From Amoebophrya sp. A120 (lineage: Eukaryota; Sar; Dinophyceae; Syndiniales; Amoebophryaceae), in the NCBI GenBank assembly GCA_905178155.1, contig CAJINV010000004.1:10072381-10136380 (forward strand): DNA of 64,000 nucleotides. The letters are read 5' to 3'. This document shows, piece after piece, positions 22,104 to 34,800 of the stretch. The notes beneath the pieces were generated by a model. That model made no database searches, had not been told where the DNA came from, and saw only the letters and a list, made by a program, of their open reading frames with translations. The position numbers and the translations under genes were made by a program. Numbering within the stretch: position 1 is the first letter of the stretch; each line of letters begins with the position of its first letter.

Positions 22104-25100
22104 ATGAGTTCCGAAGTCGAGGAAGAGGAGGACGAGGTCGAAGAAAGCCTGGAGCAGGCGAACTTGGGCGTAATCCCGAAGCACTCACAATTGCCGGATG
22201 AACGGGAGACCGCGCTCAACACGCCGAACATCCCCGCGCCGGCATCGACCGACTTTTCGGAGGCCACCAGCCGCGCGCCCACCGGGACGCTCAGCGTCAA
22301 TCTCACGCAGAAGTCGTCCGTGCAAGACAGCGCGCCACCGGAAACGGAGGTACAGAGCGACGACGGCCCAGAACAGGACGAGAAAACAGTACTACAGTGT
22401 GATTTTTATCGACTTCGCTCGTAACGCTAGAAGTACAGCGACAGCGTTCTTGACACGTAGCACAGTAGTTTCTTATGCACGCTTCGCAAAGAATTGGAGA
22501 ATTGACTTTGATTTTTAAGAAAAGAAAATTACGACATTTCAGCTCGACGAAGAGGAAGATTTCGACGATGAGCACGATCCGAACGAATCTGCCTCCCAGG
22601 CCAGTGCCCACATTCCGGAAACGGATGCGTCGAGCGCGCAGATTCAAACCGCATCGCAGTTGTCCCAATCTCAGTCCCAGTCCCAGTCACAGTATGCATT
22701 TGCAAAAGCATCGTACTAAGTAGCACACATTGGAATTACAATTATTGCACCATGTTACTAAATTGTTCAGAAAGAACCAACACAAAGCTTCCACGACTCT
22801 ACTCATGGAGATCCAGCGAAAAAAAAAACTACAACTTAATTTACTTTGTCATGTAATGCTGCAAAGGGAACAAGCGACGCGAGTCCAAGTGCGATACTTT
22901 TGCAATGGATACGTAGTCGCAAAGCCCGTCGGAAATGCAGAAGGGAACGGAATACAAATTTAACTTGCCGATGGATGACGAGGAGGAGGAGTACGAGCTA
23001 AGAAACTGAAAAATTATGGATTCGCATGCCTGTGGCCGCCCACGGCATCCAGGAAATAAAAAATCAATATGAAATCGTGCCTTTATCTCCATAGAAGAAC
23101 TGAGCGCAACTCTTTTATGTTGTAATCGAATCGCCCACGACCATTTTTCACATCAGCCAGAGTCATCTACACTACTCATTCCCATTCGATGAACACCTTT
23201 TTAACGTAGCTAGTAACAGTAGGCACGGACACGATCAATGTGTAGTTCTAGAAGTTTGTTGTGGGCGGCTCTTTGGCCAATTTTGTAGTTTTCCCCGGGA
23301 TAGCTAGAAGACGACTACGAAGAAGAAGATTACGAGGACGATGAAGACTTCGACGACAGTGACGAGGGAAGCGATCACGGTATAATCAGCTATTTGTACT
23401 TACATAGGCTAGAATCTGCTTGATTATATTTTTGACGTTCATTTTCGTTGGATTTGTGCTGATGGTGATGTGTTGTGGAAGTCGCTTCTGATACAGACGT
23501 ACGTTGTGGCAGTTTCTATCTGCTTTCTGGCCCTCTACGTCTCGTGCTTTGCGCTGCGGAAAGCTCTTCTTGAGAAGCAATCTTGGGCGCTCTTCTTGAG
23601 AACCAATCTTGGGCAGTTTTTGGTCCCGTGGAAAGACCGCCTCCCGTCGTGTTTCGGGTTGCAAAAAAAATCGAAACGGCCGCGCTTTTCCCAGAAGCCG
23701 GTATTTTGAGCTAGTTTTTGCTACCGTGGGAAGACGGCCACCCCTCGTGTTTCGGGTCGCCAAAAAAAATCGAAAAAGCCGCGCTTTTCCCGGAAACCGT
23801 TTGAGCTAGTTTTTGCTACCATGGGAAAACGGCCACCCCTCGCGTTTCGGGTTGCCAAAAAATTCGAAAAAGCAGCGCTTTTCCCAGAAGCCGTTAGTTT
23901 GAGCTAGTTTTTGCTACCGTGGGAAGACGGCCACCCCTCGTGTTTCGGGTTGCCAAAAAAATCGAAAAAGCAGCGCTTTTCCCAGAAGCCGTTTCGGCTA
24001 GTGCTTTTTGCTGCCGTGGGAAGACGGCCACCCGTCGTGTTTCGGGTTGCCAAAAAGTCGAAAAAGCAGCACTTTTCCCAGCAACTGTTAACTATGGCTA
24101 GTTTTTGCTAGCGTGGGAAGACGGCCACCCGTCGTGTTTCGGGTTGCCAAAAGAATCGAAAAAGACGCGCTTTTCGCAGAAGCTGTTATGCCTAGTTTTT
24201 GCGAGCGTGGGAAGACGGCCACCCGTCGTGTTTCGAATTGCCAAAAGCTCGAAAAAGCAGCGCTTTTCCCAGAAGCCGTTTCGGCTAGTGCTTTTTGCTG
24301 CCGTGGGAAGACGGCCACCCGTCGTGTTTCGGGTTGCCAAAAGAGTCGAAAAAGAAGCGCTTTCCGCAGAACCTGTTATGGCTAGTTTTTGCTAGCGTGG
24401 GAAGACGGCCACCCGTCGTGTTTCGGGTTGCCAAAAGCTCGAAAAAGCAGCGCTTTTCCCAGCAGCGGTTTCGGCTAGTGTTTTTTGCTGCCGTGGGAAG
24501 ACGGCCACCCGCCGTGTTTCGGGTCGCCAAAAAGTCGAAAAAGCAGCACTTTTAACAGAAACTGTTATGGCTAGTTTTTGCTAGCGTGGGAAGACGGCCA
24601 CCCGTCGTGTTTCGGGTTGCCAAAAGAGTCGAAAAAGAAGCGCTTTTCGCAGAAGCTGTTATGGCTAGTTTTTGCTAGCGTGGGAAGACGGCCACCCGTC
24701 GTGTTTCGGGTAGTTGCCAAAAGCTCGAAAAAGCAGCGCTTTTCCCAAAAGCCTTTTCGGCTAGTGCTTTTTGCTGCCGTGGGAAGACGGCCACACGTCG
24801 TGTTTCGGGTTGCCTAAAAGTCGAAAAAGCAGCACTTTTCCCAGAAGCGGTTTCGGCTAGTGCTTTTTGCTGCCGTGGGAAGACGGCCACCCGTCGTGTT
24901 TCGGGTTGCCAAAAGAGGCGAAAAAGAACCGCTTCTCGCAGTAGCTGTCATGGCTAGTTTTTGCTAGCGTGGGAAGACGGCCACCCGTCGTGTTTCGGGT
25001 TGCCAAAAGCTCGAAAAAGCAGCGCTTTTCCCAGAAGCTGTCTCGGCTAGTGTTTTTTGCTGCCGTGGGAAGACAGCCACCCCTCGTGTTTCGGGTTGCC

Positions 25101-28100
25101 AAAAAATTCGAAAAAGTAGCGCTTTTCCCAGAAGCCGTTACTTTGAGCTAGTTTTTGCTACTGTGGGAAGACGGCCACCCCTCGTGTTTCGGGTTTCCAA
25201 AAAATTCGAAAAAGCAGCGCTTTTCCCCGAAACCGTTTGAGCTAGTTTTTGCTACCTTGGGAAGTCGGCCACCCCTCGTGTTTCGGGTTGCCAAGAAAAT
25301 CAAAAAAGCAGCGCTTTTCCCAGAAGCCGTCTGAGCTAGTTTTTGCTACCGTGGGAAGTCGGCCACACCTCGTGTTTCGGGTTGCCAAAAAAATCAAAAA
25401 AGCAGCGCTTTTGCCAGAAGCAGTTTGAGCTAGTTTTTGCTACCGTGGGAAGTCGGCCACCCCTCGTGTTTCGGGTTGCCAAAAAAATCAAAAAAGCAGC
25501 GCTTTTCCCAGAAGCCGTTCGTTTGAGCTAGTTTTTGCTACCGCGGAAAGACGGCCACCCCTCGTGTTTTGGGTTGCCAAAAAAATCGAAAAAGCAGCGC
25601 TTTTCCCAGAAACCCTCTGAGCTAGTTTTTGCTACCGTGGGAAGTCGGCCACCCCTCGTGTTTCGGATTGCCAAAATGTCGAAAAAGAAGCGCTCTTCCG
25701 AGATGCCGTTTTGTTTAGTTTTTGCCCCCGTGGGAAGACGGCTTTCCCCCGTGTTTCGGGTTGGCAAAGAGGGGGAGAAGCAGCGCTACTCCCAGATGTA
25801 GGCGTTTTAGCAGGTTTTTGCTACTGTGAGAAGGCAGCCTTCCGTCGTGTTTTGGGTTGCCAAAAAGAAGAAAAAGCAGCGCTTCTTCCAGAAGTCGTTA
25901 TTTTGGTTAGCTCTTGCCACCGCGAGAAGACAGCGCACCAGAGAAAAAGAACAGATATCGAGCAAGCACTTTTGCTGCAATAAAAATGAAATTTTGAAAT
26001 TTCGCGGATTTTGAATCTTCATGAAAATAAAATTTTAAAATTTCGCGGATTTCGAATCTGCATAAAAGTAAAACTATCGAAATTTCGGTTTCGCGGACTA
26101 TGATACTTGAAAAGTAGAACTTCACAAAGAGCACACTACCAGTATGCAAATAAAAATAAAACTTTATTGAAAGTCGCGGATTTTCATTTTGTAAATCGAT
26201 AAAAATAAAATTTTGAAATTTCGTTGATTCTTCTTTTTGGAGGACTTATGATAACTGAGAAGCTTCTTCAGATGAAGATGCCGATGCACGTATAAGCTCT
26301 TGGCGGAGGTGGGGGCATTGAAGGAGATATCGATCACGCACATAGGCTCTGCTATTTGCAGCTCTTCACGGATTTCCGAAGCTAATTTACCTTTTCAACC
26401 CCGAGACGGACCAGCAATAGAAATACGCACATGATGACGACCGACATCTTCACTCACGCAAACAACGGCAGCGGCTGTGCCAACGATCTCCAACCCGATT
26501 ATCAAGAATATCGATAACCAACATCATAATCTCGAAGAGCTGGTGCTCATGATGACAATCAAAATGTTGTTCGCAACATAAAATGTATACAACACGACCA
26601 CATTATCTTAACGACAGATCCCCGTGCGATGGAAGGCCTTCCCGAGGGTGTTCTGCCCTTCCAGCCGGTCATCACGGAAGCGCTGCTCCAGAGATATCAC
26701 AAGGAAAAGTGTTAGCATTAACGGTTTCGTTTCACAGATTGCAGTCATGCATCACAAATGTAGCCCAATTATATGCATTCTATGCATTGGGTGTTTTGTG
26801 ATGCATTGCTGCATCACAAATTCCGTTAAGATTAACACTTTTTGCTGTGATAATAGGGGAGGGTTGAACATGATGGCCCCCGACCAGATGACAGACGCCG
26901 AATACATTGACCGCATTCTGGACCCGGTGCTGCGCCCGCTGATCGACGACCTGTCCAAGCGGATGCCCCAAAACCCCATGGCCTACATCCGGAGATGGGT
27001 AATATCGTATTTTTGGTAGAGAAGGTCTATATTGGAATTGAAGACCTCGTGCTCGCCATGCTCATGCGTTTTAGCACCTGCAGTGCATCGAAGTAGCTAA
27101 TTGTAGCATGACAAGTTCGCTATGAGTTTGTTGGCAGTCTCTTTATCAGTATTCGAAAGAAACAACCATTCAAAATCGTCCCGCCAAAAACTACAGCTCC
27201 AACGCCCGCCCCCCTTAAACGCCACGATCTACGACCGACGGCGGTACTACGACCGCACCCTGGCGCCGATCATCCACAGTTTGCTAGAGGAAGCGTTGAA
27301 GCGCCGCCCCGCCGACATTCTCCGTTGGCTCCGGGATTTGATGAATCAGGCGGGGTTGCGGAACGACGGCTTCGACCCGGCGACGGGGGAGGCACCGTTA
27401 CCCTACCGCGACTACGTGGCCAGTGACGAGACCATGCTGCGGCTGCTGAAAGCGGCGATCAATAACGCAAACCCGCCCAGGGTATTGGAACTGCTGGTGC
27501 ACAGGAGAGTTTTATTTGCATCTGAAAAAAAACTAAAATCGGAATGAAACCACCACACTTTTCTACCTCGCCGGTAACAACCTCTTGCATGATCACAAAA
27601 GCACAGTTATAAGACAAATGGAATGTTGACTTTTTGATATCTTCACACATGACAGATCGGCGGCAGCGGTCTTCGCCAGCAGGTCGAAGCGATCTTGAAG
27701 GAGAAAAACGCGGACAAGAAACTTCCCCCCGGCGTGGCCGAGCGGCTGAAGATGCACAACCAGTTTCTGGACGCGGCCACGGGCGGGAAGGGCAAATCCG
27801 CGGGGGGCGCGGGAACCGGGGGCGCGGGTGGCGGTGACCGCGAGGCCGTCGCGGAGGAGCTGCTGCGGCTGGGGAACCAGCTGCTAGGCCGCGAGGGCTC
27901 CGCGCAGTACGGAGCGAGCATGCAGGGCGGCTACAGCCTCGGCGAACCGTTGATTGCGAAGGCCGAAGCGATGGATGCCGCGAGCAAAATCCACCGGGGC
28001 GCGTCCTTCACCCCCCTGTCAAACAAGCCGCCCGGGGAGAAGTCAAACTGGCTTCCCGACCCCGGCCCGGAGGGTCCGCACGCGCCCTACGGAACGGGCA

Positions 28101-30697
28101 CCCCGCCGTTGCGCGGAGTCGTGACCACGCCGGGGCGGTTCCGGTCGGGGGGGCCCCCCGCCCCCGGAACCGATGGCGAGGTACCGAAGTACGACATCTT
28201 CCAGCTCCGCGAGCCGTATGACATCGATGGCCAGGCGGACCGGCGCCGGCGGGATTTGATGCGACAAGCAGACGACATATACGAGGACCACTTTCACCAC
28301 CAATTTGGCCACCGCGACATCAACTTTTCACAAAACATGGCGGTCGGAGAGAGCCGACTGCAAAACGCGACGACGAATCCGTACACATTTTATCAGGAGC
28401 CGAAAAGCGGGCTAGCAGCCGGGGGGAACAAGGTCAAGCTGGCTGTAGCCGCTGGCGGACCTCCTGCTGCGCATCAACAACTACAGGCTGCTATGCCCGA
28501 TAAGACCGGAGCAGGAGGTGGCTCACCGTCTCGAAGCAGCAGCCCCGGTGGTCCAGGGAGTGGGAAAATGAAAGCAAAAATTGCTGTGGATCATGTTAAC
28601 CAGCAGTCAGTGAGGAAGAAGTCCACGAACGTCCGTGCAAACCCCAACGTGAAAATGGCGAAGAACGACAAACATTCGGGTACGACGTCGGTGAACAAGC
28701 AGCAGCAAGAAGGAATAACAAAGACCAAGAACACGACCAAAAGCTCCTCTCCAAGCTCTAAAGGGACAGCAGCAGCAGCAGCAGCTCCACCCCGTGTTTC
28801 GTCCTCCGACGATAGCGAATTCGTTTTCGAAGCTTTCAAGAGTAGTCTCGCAGCGGCGAGGAGGACCCACAGCAGCTCCGGTGGGGGCTTGATAAACAAA
28901 CCCATGTCGGCGGCTGCCGCGATGGCACCGTTTAGAGGGTTAAGTTCCTCGAATGGGAGTACTAGTTCATCATCAACTACAGCAGGTCCACCTCGTGGAG
29001 GGGCAACTACATCCTCTCATGGTCCTGTCGTGCCGCCAGTTCCCGTCTCCGAAATAGACCCGCGGCAGATTGCTGCAAAACGCGACAGGATTGGTCCGCT
29101 GTCCAACCGGTTGGAACTGTCGCAACGGTTGCAGCAAAAACTCGGCGAATTCACCGCGGAGATGGAACATTTGGTCAGCTCGAAATCGAAGCTGGAACAG
29201 GAAGAGAAGATGAATAAAACGGCTTCTTCTGCCGGTTCGCTTGCGAAGGGAGCTGCCGCAGCTGCGGCGGAAGCGGACCGGTTTGCTGCCATCATGGCCG
29301 CGTCCAAGAAAGCAACGGAAAAACGGATCACCGAGGAAAGGAGGCAAAGGCATATCAGTGCAGCTTCAGCTAGTACAATTTCAAGCGCTACTGCGGCACA
29401 GCACATCAGGGGGGAGAACCACAATACGAGGACAGCTACAAACGTCGGTGAACAAACAGTTCCGGCTTCCGCCTCCATGCTCTCTGCCATTCACATCTAC
29501 GAGAGTAATGATGAAGAGAACTACACGAACACGACGCGGGAAGCTCAAGCTTCTAGGATCAGGGCACCGTCTCCGTCTTCTACAAGCACGAACAAGCTTA
29601 CTTTCTATCCCGACCCCCGAACTGCTACTACTAGTAGTGGCGCAACAAGTGCAGCTGACCGGAGAAAAAAAATCGTGGAGCGTGCAAAGAATCCAGGCGC
29701 AGAACAGGAGCGCAGTGGCGGAGCGGCTGTTGCTTCTCGAGCAAACTTCGTCGCGAGACCAAGTATCCCGGACAAGGGCAAGGGCGCCTACCTCGTGCGC
29801 GCCGGAGGGCAGCACTCCTCGCGCGTTGCCAGCGGGTTTTACGAGGTGTGGCTCCCTGGAACAGCAGAGATTTTGAAGGAATCTACTTCCGCTTTGGAAT
29901 TGGTTTGCTTCATCAAACCGAAGCGCATGCCGCCAAAGTTCAAGTTCCCCGACGCAAGCCGCGGAGAGGACAGCATGCGCAAGGCGATGCTGGTGCAGCC
30001 GCTGACCGCAAACGCAACGCAGGCGGTGGCGATGTTTCTCCGGCGGATACAGCGGAACTTCGGCCTGGAAGCTGTGAGCCTGCTGGCTGATAATGATGTT
30101 GTATGAGAGTGCACCGCAACTCCGCGGCCTCTCCCTCATTTGTAATGCAAAATACCAAGTCCACCTCCAGGACCAGCTCCACACACACGCTTTCGCTTTG
30201 TCCCTTGGCACTGTGTGCATGACAAGTTCTGGCAGAGGCAGCCCAAGCAGCACTACAATCTTGTGGTGGAAATTCGTGATGCAAAGCCTGCAGTTTTGTT
30301 CGTTGTTTGTATTGCTGGTCATGCCTTACAAATGAGGGGGAGGGGGGATTGTGCACTCTCATATGTTGCTGGCGAAAACAGCAGCATGACAACCACACAC
30401 CTCGCGGAGGTTCTTTCCGTGGCAGCTTCAAGTCCGGATCATGGCGGGATGATGAGGCCGTCGTCGTCCTTGGCGGGAGCTTCAGGCGCGAGTAGTAGAA
30501 CATCAACTGTGGGGAGACTTTCCCGGGAAGTGGAAAATTTGGTAGAGAATTCCGTGCCGTATCTGGTGATTCTTCCAGGCCACGTGACGATCCCGGCCGA
30601 TTTCAAGCACGTGCTGCGAAGTCGTCGCGAGTGGACCGATTTCGCTTGTGGGTGTGGCGGAGATTTTCTGAGTTTAGAATCTTCGAGCGGACCGTGA
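22104..30697 (+). CDS. acidic protein with two DPY30-like motifs
   Basis: ATG 22104 (MSSEVEEEEDEVEES). Exons: 22104-22388, 22543-22692, 22917-23000, 23307-23379, 26618-26694, about 26855-26998, 27197-27481, 27656-30101, 30369-30697 (TGA). They sum to 3,873 nt, about 1,290 residues. The N-terminal ~195 residues are extremely acidic with a Ser-Gln run. At about residues 240-272 and 288-320 lie YIDRILDPVLRPLIDDL and YYDRTLAPIIHSLLEEALKR, both followed by (R)xP and a second helix, as in DPY30/RIIa-type dimerisation-docking motifs. Such modules dock regulatory proteins in chromatin complexes and cilia. A long Gly/Ala/Ser-rich region follows, then a more folded C-terminus from about 29780 (GAYLVRAGGQHSSRVASGFY). 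The join across the 3.2-kb intron rests only on GT-AG and phase. If it is wrong, the acidic part is a separate gene ending at 23423. Confidence 0.6.
22389..22542 (+). other. canonical GT-AG intron
   Basis: GTACTACAG at the donor and ACATTTCAG at the acceptor, 154 nt, phase 0. Acidic reading frame continues from D-E-K-T to L-D-E-E-E-D. No TIRs or TSD. Confidence 0.75.
22693..22911. mobile_element. A-family introner, diverged
   Basis: Starts TATGCATTTGCAAAAGCATC and ends CGATACTTTTGCAATGGATA. No clean TSD (CAG before; TAG five bases after the end). The best frame resumes at 22917 (S-Q-S-P-S-E-M). Confidence 0.75.
23001..23301. mobile_element. K-type introner-like intron
   Basis: TSD AGCTA at 22996-23000 and 23302-23306. 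Weak TIR (AGAAACTGAAAAATTATGG against the complement of CCAATTTTGTAGTTTTCCCC). Removal joins E-E-Y-E-L to E-D-D-Y-E in frame. Confidence 0.65.
23600..25960. repeat. ~96-bp tandem minisatellite, about 25 copies
   Basis: The phrase GTGGGAAGACGGCCACCC recurs about every 93-99 bp from 23629 to 25922, followed in each unit by TCGTGTTTCGGGTTGCCAAA, then an AAAAAGCAGCGCTTTTCCCA block and GCTAGTTTTTGCTA. Units vary in length and by substitutions. Subgroups alternate in the middle (GCTTTTTGCTGCCG versus TTTTTGCTAGCG), so higher-order units are likely. Frames open on both strands are a by-product of the repeat. Confidence 0.92.
25978..26235. repeat. AT-rich short tandem repeat
   Basis: Four to five imperfect units of about 45-60 bp containing AAATAAAATTTTGAAATTTC followed by GCGGATTTTGAATCTTCATG. 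Immediately 3' of the minisatellite and inside the same intron. Confidence 0.75.
26695..26852. mobile_element. G-family introner variant
   Basis: Starts TATCACAAGGAAAAGTGTTA and ends TAACACTTTTTGCTGTGATA. TSD not clear (AGA before, ATAG after). Frame resumes as L-L-Q-R | (R)-G-G-L-N-M at about 26855. Confidence 0.78.
26999..27196 (+). other. canonical GT-AG intron
   Basis: GTAATATCG donor after R-R-W and AACTACAG acceptor before L-Q-R-P. 198 nt, phase 0. It separates the two DPY30-like motifs. Confidence 0.7.
27482..27655 (+). other. canonical GT-AG intron
   Basis: GTATTGG donor after N-P-P-R and CATGACAG acceptor before I-G-G-S-G. 174 nt, phase 0. Confidence 0.75.
30102..30363. mobile_element. 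J-family introner
   Basis: Starts TATGAGAGTGCACC and ends GTGCACTCTCATA, with an inner matched block CTCCCTCATTTGTAATGC / TTACAAATGAGGGGGAG. TSD TGTTG at 30097-30101 and 30364-30368. Removal joins D-N-D-V to A-G-E-N-S. Confidence 0.88.
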
Positions 30698-31821
30698 ACG
30701 ACCTGCAGCTTCAGTTTGTTCGTGAGGCTGCGTTTTGACAGCACCACGGCCAAAAACAATGAAGACACAACGAACTACAATTCTAGTCTCTGTATGATCA
30801 TTTCCATTTACGTCGAAGACTCGGTGGTACCGATAAGTTTCTACAAGCTGATGAATCTCAAATGCATATTTCGTACTGCGAGATGTTTTTTCAACAAAAA
30901 TGTGAGGATTTGATTTCGTCGACGGTGCTTGCCGAAGCAAAGTAAACAGCCAAGCTATGTGAAACCAAAAAAGTCAAATGTAACTACTTCATCTAGCAGC
31001 AAGATTTAACAACTACCCGTCGACATCGTCGTTTCAAAATAAATGAAATTCAAAAGTCCCATAAGGGATTGCTGCTGCAGTACAAATACTACAAGAGGTT
31101 TTCCTTGTCCTCGTTGCTGCGGAGTTCCGCACTTCGCTCCAAGTCATTATACGCTCGTGCACGTATACGCAAAGCTAAGCGTACTATCGTCAGACCACTA
31201 AACGTATCGTCAGAGCACTTGTAAAATAAAATGGAAAGATCTCTTTGATGATGTGGTTAACACACATGGATAACAAGGTGAAATTTTAAGTTATAGTCGT
31301 GATCACATCTTCAAGTTTTCTCGTCCTGCTTTCGTGGAATGAACAGCTGCGTCGTGCTTTTATCCGTGCAAAAAAAAAGAACTTGAAGAACCGTCCTTGC
31401 TTCATTCGCCGTGTCGTCGTAAATGTTTCGTTGTCAATAAAGGATGAACAGTTACTGAACTTTCAAAATGGTTTGCTCCCATACCATCATATTGCATCTG
31501 CTCGCAACGACAGGGTTTTTTTTTCAGTATGTGACACAAAGCACTCTCTCTACGGAAAACAAACGCTAAAGCGACGGCCTATTGCGATATTGAACAACTA
31601 CAACTTCAACTAAATTTACCTTTACAACTTTTTCACGATTACACTACTGCCATAATAACTGGAATTTCTGTACACAAACTTTTTGGTCCCCGACTTTACC
31701 CAACCTCCCAACATAACCTGTGAAGACATTCTCATTAAAAAAAGCCCCACATCACTTTGACCCACAGCACGACCCAAGAAAACACGCATAGAAATTATTC
31801 CCTCACCTTATCGAAAAATAA
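30698..31821. other. spacer
   Basis: AT-rich intergenic stretch between co-directional genes. No gene, RNA or introner is supported. The start of the next gene sits in an A-rich context (AAAAATAAATG). Confidence 0.45.
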
Positions 31822-34800
31822 ATGCCGCTCGACGGCGATGAGTCGGACCACACCGCCCAGCCGGAGGAGCTGGACTTGCTCTACGATGAGAAGGGCGAGC
31901 TCCATCCCTGGCTGTTTGCGGAAACGGACACCAATGGCAACACGGTTATTTACCAAAAGTCCGCCCCGCCGGCCTCCTTCAAGCCGACCACGCGAGGGAT
32001 TCCCGGCGGGATCAAGTCCAGCAAGAAGGGCGACCAAGCGCTGCAGAAAGAGCTCAATGAGACTCGCGACCCCGGCGGTCGGGAGAAAATTGTGCTCGGC
32101 GCGGAGAACCGGATCGTCGCGAGTTCCGACCCGGTGGGCACCTCTGTTGCCCCCGAAGAACAAAGCAGGAAGAAGCCGGGCTGGAGCCGGAACACCGGGC
32201 CCCCGCCGTGGAAGCAGTATCAAATGCAAAAATGTCTGGGTCTGGAAGATTCTGAGACTTGTCATGCATGTTTTGCATGACCCAGGATGTCTGTAATGCA
32301 CGAACTAGCATCACAGATTTTTCGAGGGCTTTCTGATGCCTACTCCGCATGACAAACGCCCTCTCCGCGTAGCACGAACTAGACTCCTCTTGCTGGTCAT
32401 GCTATACAGATTTTTTTAGAGTCCAAAGTTAGCATCACAAGTTCCAACCTTCCCGACCCAGACATTTTTGCATTTGATAAGCAGACGGACGAGGCCAAGG
32501 TGAACATGGACAACATCGCTGCGCGCGGCGGACCCACGAAGAAGCAGGTGGAGGAGGCGCGGACGCGACGGTTGGAGCTGAAGTTCGGCGAACAGACCAG
32601 GCGTCTCCAGAAATGGTGGCGGAACGTCGTCGCGCGCCGCGCGTTCATGAACACGCGGTCGCAGAAGTTTAAGGACCGGCTCGCGCAGCAGGAAAAGCTG
32701 GATGAGGAGAACGCGCGGCGGGAGGCGGAGCGGAAAGAGCAGGAGCGGAAGCGGGCGTTAGCTATGGCGGACGAGGACGCGGTGTACAAAAAGCGCGTCC
32801 GTGCGGCCTCCAAGATCCAGGCGAACTTCCGCGGGAAGAAGCAGCGCGCACAGGTGAAGAAGAAGAAAATGGAACTGGAAGCGATGCTCAAGTCCGGCCC
32901 CACGGTGCTGCAAAATGCGTACGACAAGGTGGATACCGTGCAGCTCGGGTGGCTGTTGCGGCCCACGGCGAAGTCCATAAGGCAAAGAAGAGACCAGATC
33001 CAGGAGTGGGTCAAGAAAACCCACGCGCACGCGATGCGATTATCGAAAACGGAGGCGGAACTCGCGCGACAAAAGCAATTGAGCGAAAAGCACCCCGCGC
33101 TGCTCACGGACAGCATGCAGCCGGTCGGCCACAGCTCCGCCGCCGCGCCCTCCGGGACGGAACCCAATATGGCGTTCTCAAACGTTACATTCTCAGCTGT
33201 TACATGATTTGTCATGCAAATTTACCACCAAGATCGCCACGATTTAGCTGCTTCGCATGACAAATATCCGAAGGGCTAAACAGCATCTAAATCTGTGCCA
33301 AATCTGTAATGCAAGAGGCGCAATCTTCCCCCTTTCACTTTCGCCGTTCTTACATTACAAATTTTTGTAACAGTTGAGAATGTAATACTTGAGAACGCCA
33401 TACCCAAGGTGCACGAGATGGACCGCAGGCTGCGGCAGTTGGAGGCCCGGCTATCGTATTTAAAAACGTCCCCACCCTATAGTTGTAATGCAAATCTGCA
33501 TGCTGAAAATGTTTCTTATGCGGAGCCCCATGAGAAGCATTTTTTATTCGTGTTTTGGAATTTGTCATGCTCCAATCAGGATCATATACTAGATCTGTGA
33601 TGCTGCTGAACTAGAACTACCTCAAACAGCAGTACACTACGAGTCCAAATTTGTCATGCAAAACATTCAAAGCTCGTGGATTTGTCTAGCCGACTCCCCA
33701 TCTTGACTATGGGTGTGGGGACGTTTTTACATAGGATACCGGCCCCACGACATTTTCAAGGCGATCCAGCGTATGGGACAGCTGGAGCACCGGGTGAAGG
33801 AAGACGCGGTGCGGGCCATGGAGACCATGAAGAGGCTGGAGCAAGAAAGCTCCGCGCCGGCCGATGTGCTGAAGCGACGACTACAGCAGGTCGAGCAGGA
33901 ACTGCAGGCGTCGGTGGACACCCTGGAAATCGCGCGAAACATGGACAAAAAGCGGCTGGACGCGCTGGAAAGTATTGTTCTGGAGGCTCTGGAAGCGGCA
34001 CGGACCAGTGCTGCGGCGGACGCCGAAATCGATGAAATGGCGCGGGTCAACCGCCGGCACATCGTATTGATACAACTTGATGCAAGACAGCTTTTTAGGT
34101 CTGTATCTATTGGTGTTGCTGATTTGGATGTTCGTAGAAATACGTAGTCGTTCATTTCTTCCTGTCAGAAGCAAGTACGAGTTGCTGCATCTTTTTTGCT
34201 AAGCGAGTGTAGAACCTGAAATCACTGCTTGAAGATACAGATTTCAATGTCCCATTTTCCTATCAGGTCGTCGAGGGCGGTAAGCAATACGCCGCCAGCC
34301 GCAAGAAAGGTCTGCGACAGCCAGAACCCGTCACCCTCGAGACGGTCGCCAAGGCCCGTGAGGAAGCCGAAGCGTCCGATCCCTTTTCGAAGCTCCGTGC
34401 GGTGAATCTCCCGGGCTACGCGAAATCGCAGTCGACCCGCAACGCCGGTGGCACCGGGCCGGGCGCGGCTGGTACAACTTCTGATGCTAAGAAGAACGCC
34501 ATTCACCTGACCGCCGGGCCGAACAGCGTTCTCTACAAGCTTCCTGGGCAGCAAGCCGCGGAACAGGCCGCGATGGCGCAGCCGGAGCCGAAGTACCTCG
34601 CGCCCGCCGGCCCTATCGAACCTTTTCCCCTGCAGCCGCTGCCGAAACGACCCTTTCACGAGGGGCATTTGGAGACTGCGGACGAGGACCAAAACGTTGT
34701 GCACACAAACGAATATCTTCGCGCCGGAGGGCAAACGCACCCGGGCCAGGCGACAAGGATCACGAAGCTGGACCCGGGGCACGTGCAGATGCACAGCACG

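Larger units (their letters stand above)
23380..26617 (+). other. long GT-AG intron holding a minisatellite
   Basis: Donor G|GTATAATC after ...GSDH; acceptor ACGACAG before ATCCCCGTG. 3,238 nt, phase 1. The split codon becomes GAT (Asp) and frame continues D-P-R-A-M-E-G-L-P-E. It contains the ~96-bp tandem array and an AT-rich repeat. Only motif and phase support it. Confidence 0.5.

Noticed and set aside
23600-25960. CRISPR-like array
   Set aside because: The whole ~96-bp unit is repeated, with no constant short repeat plus unique spacers, and the context is eukaryotic.
23500-25970. Many short open frames with GRRPPVVFRVAKK-type repeats on both strands
   Set aside because: They follow the minisatellite. 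Unit length is not a constant multiple of three, frames shift between units, and both strands are equally open, so this is not a repeat protein.
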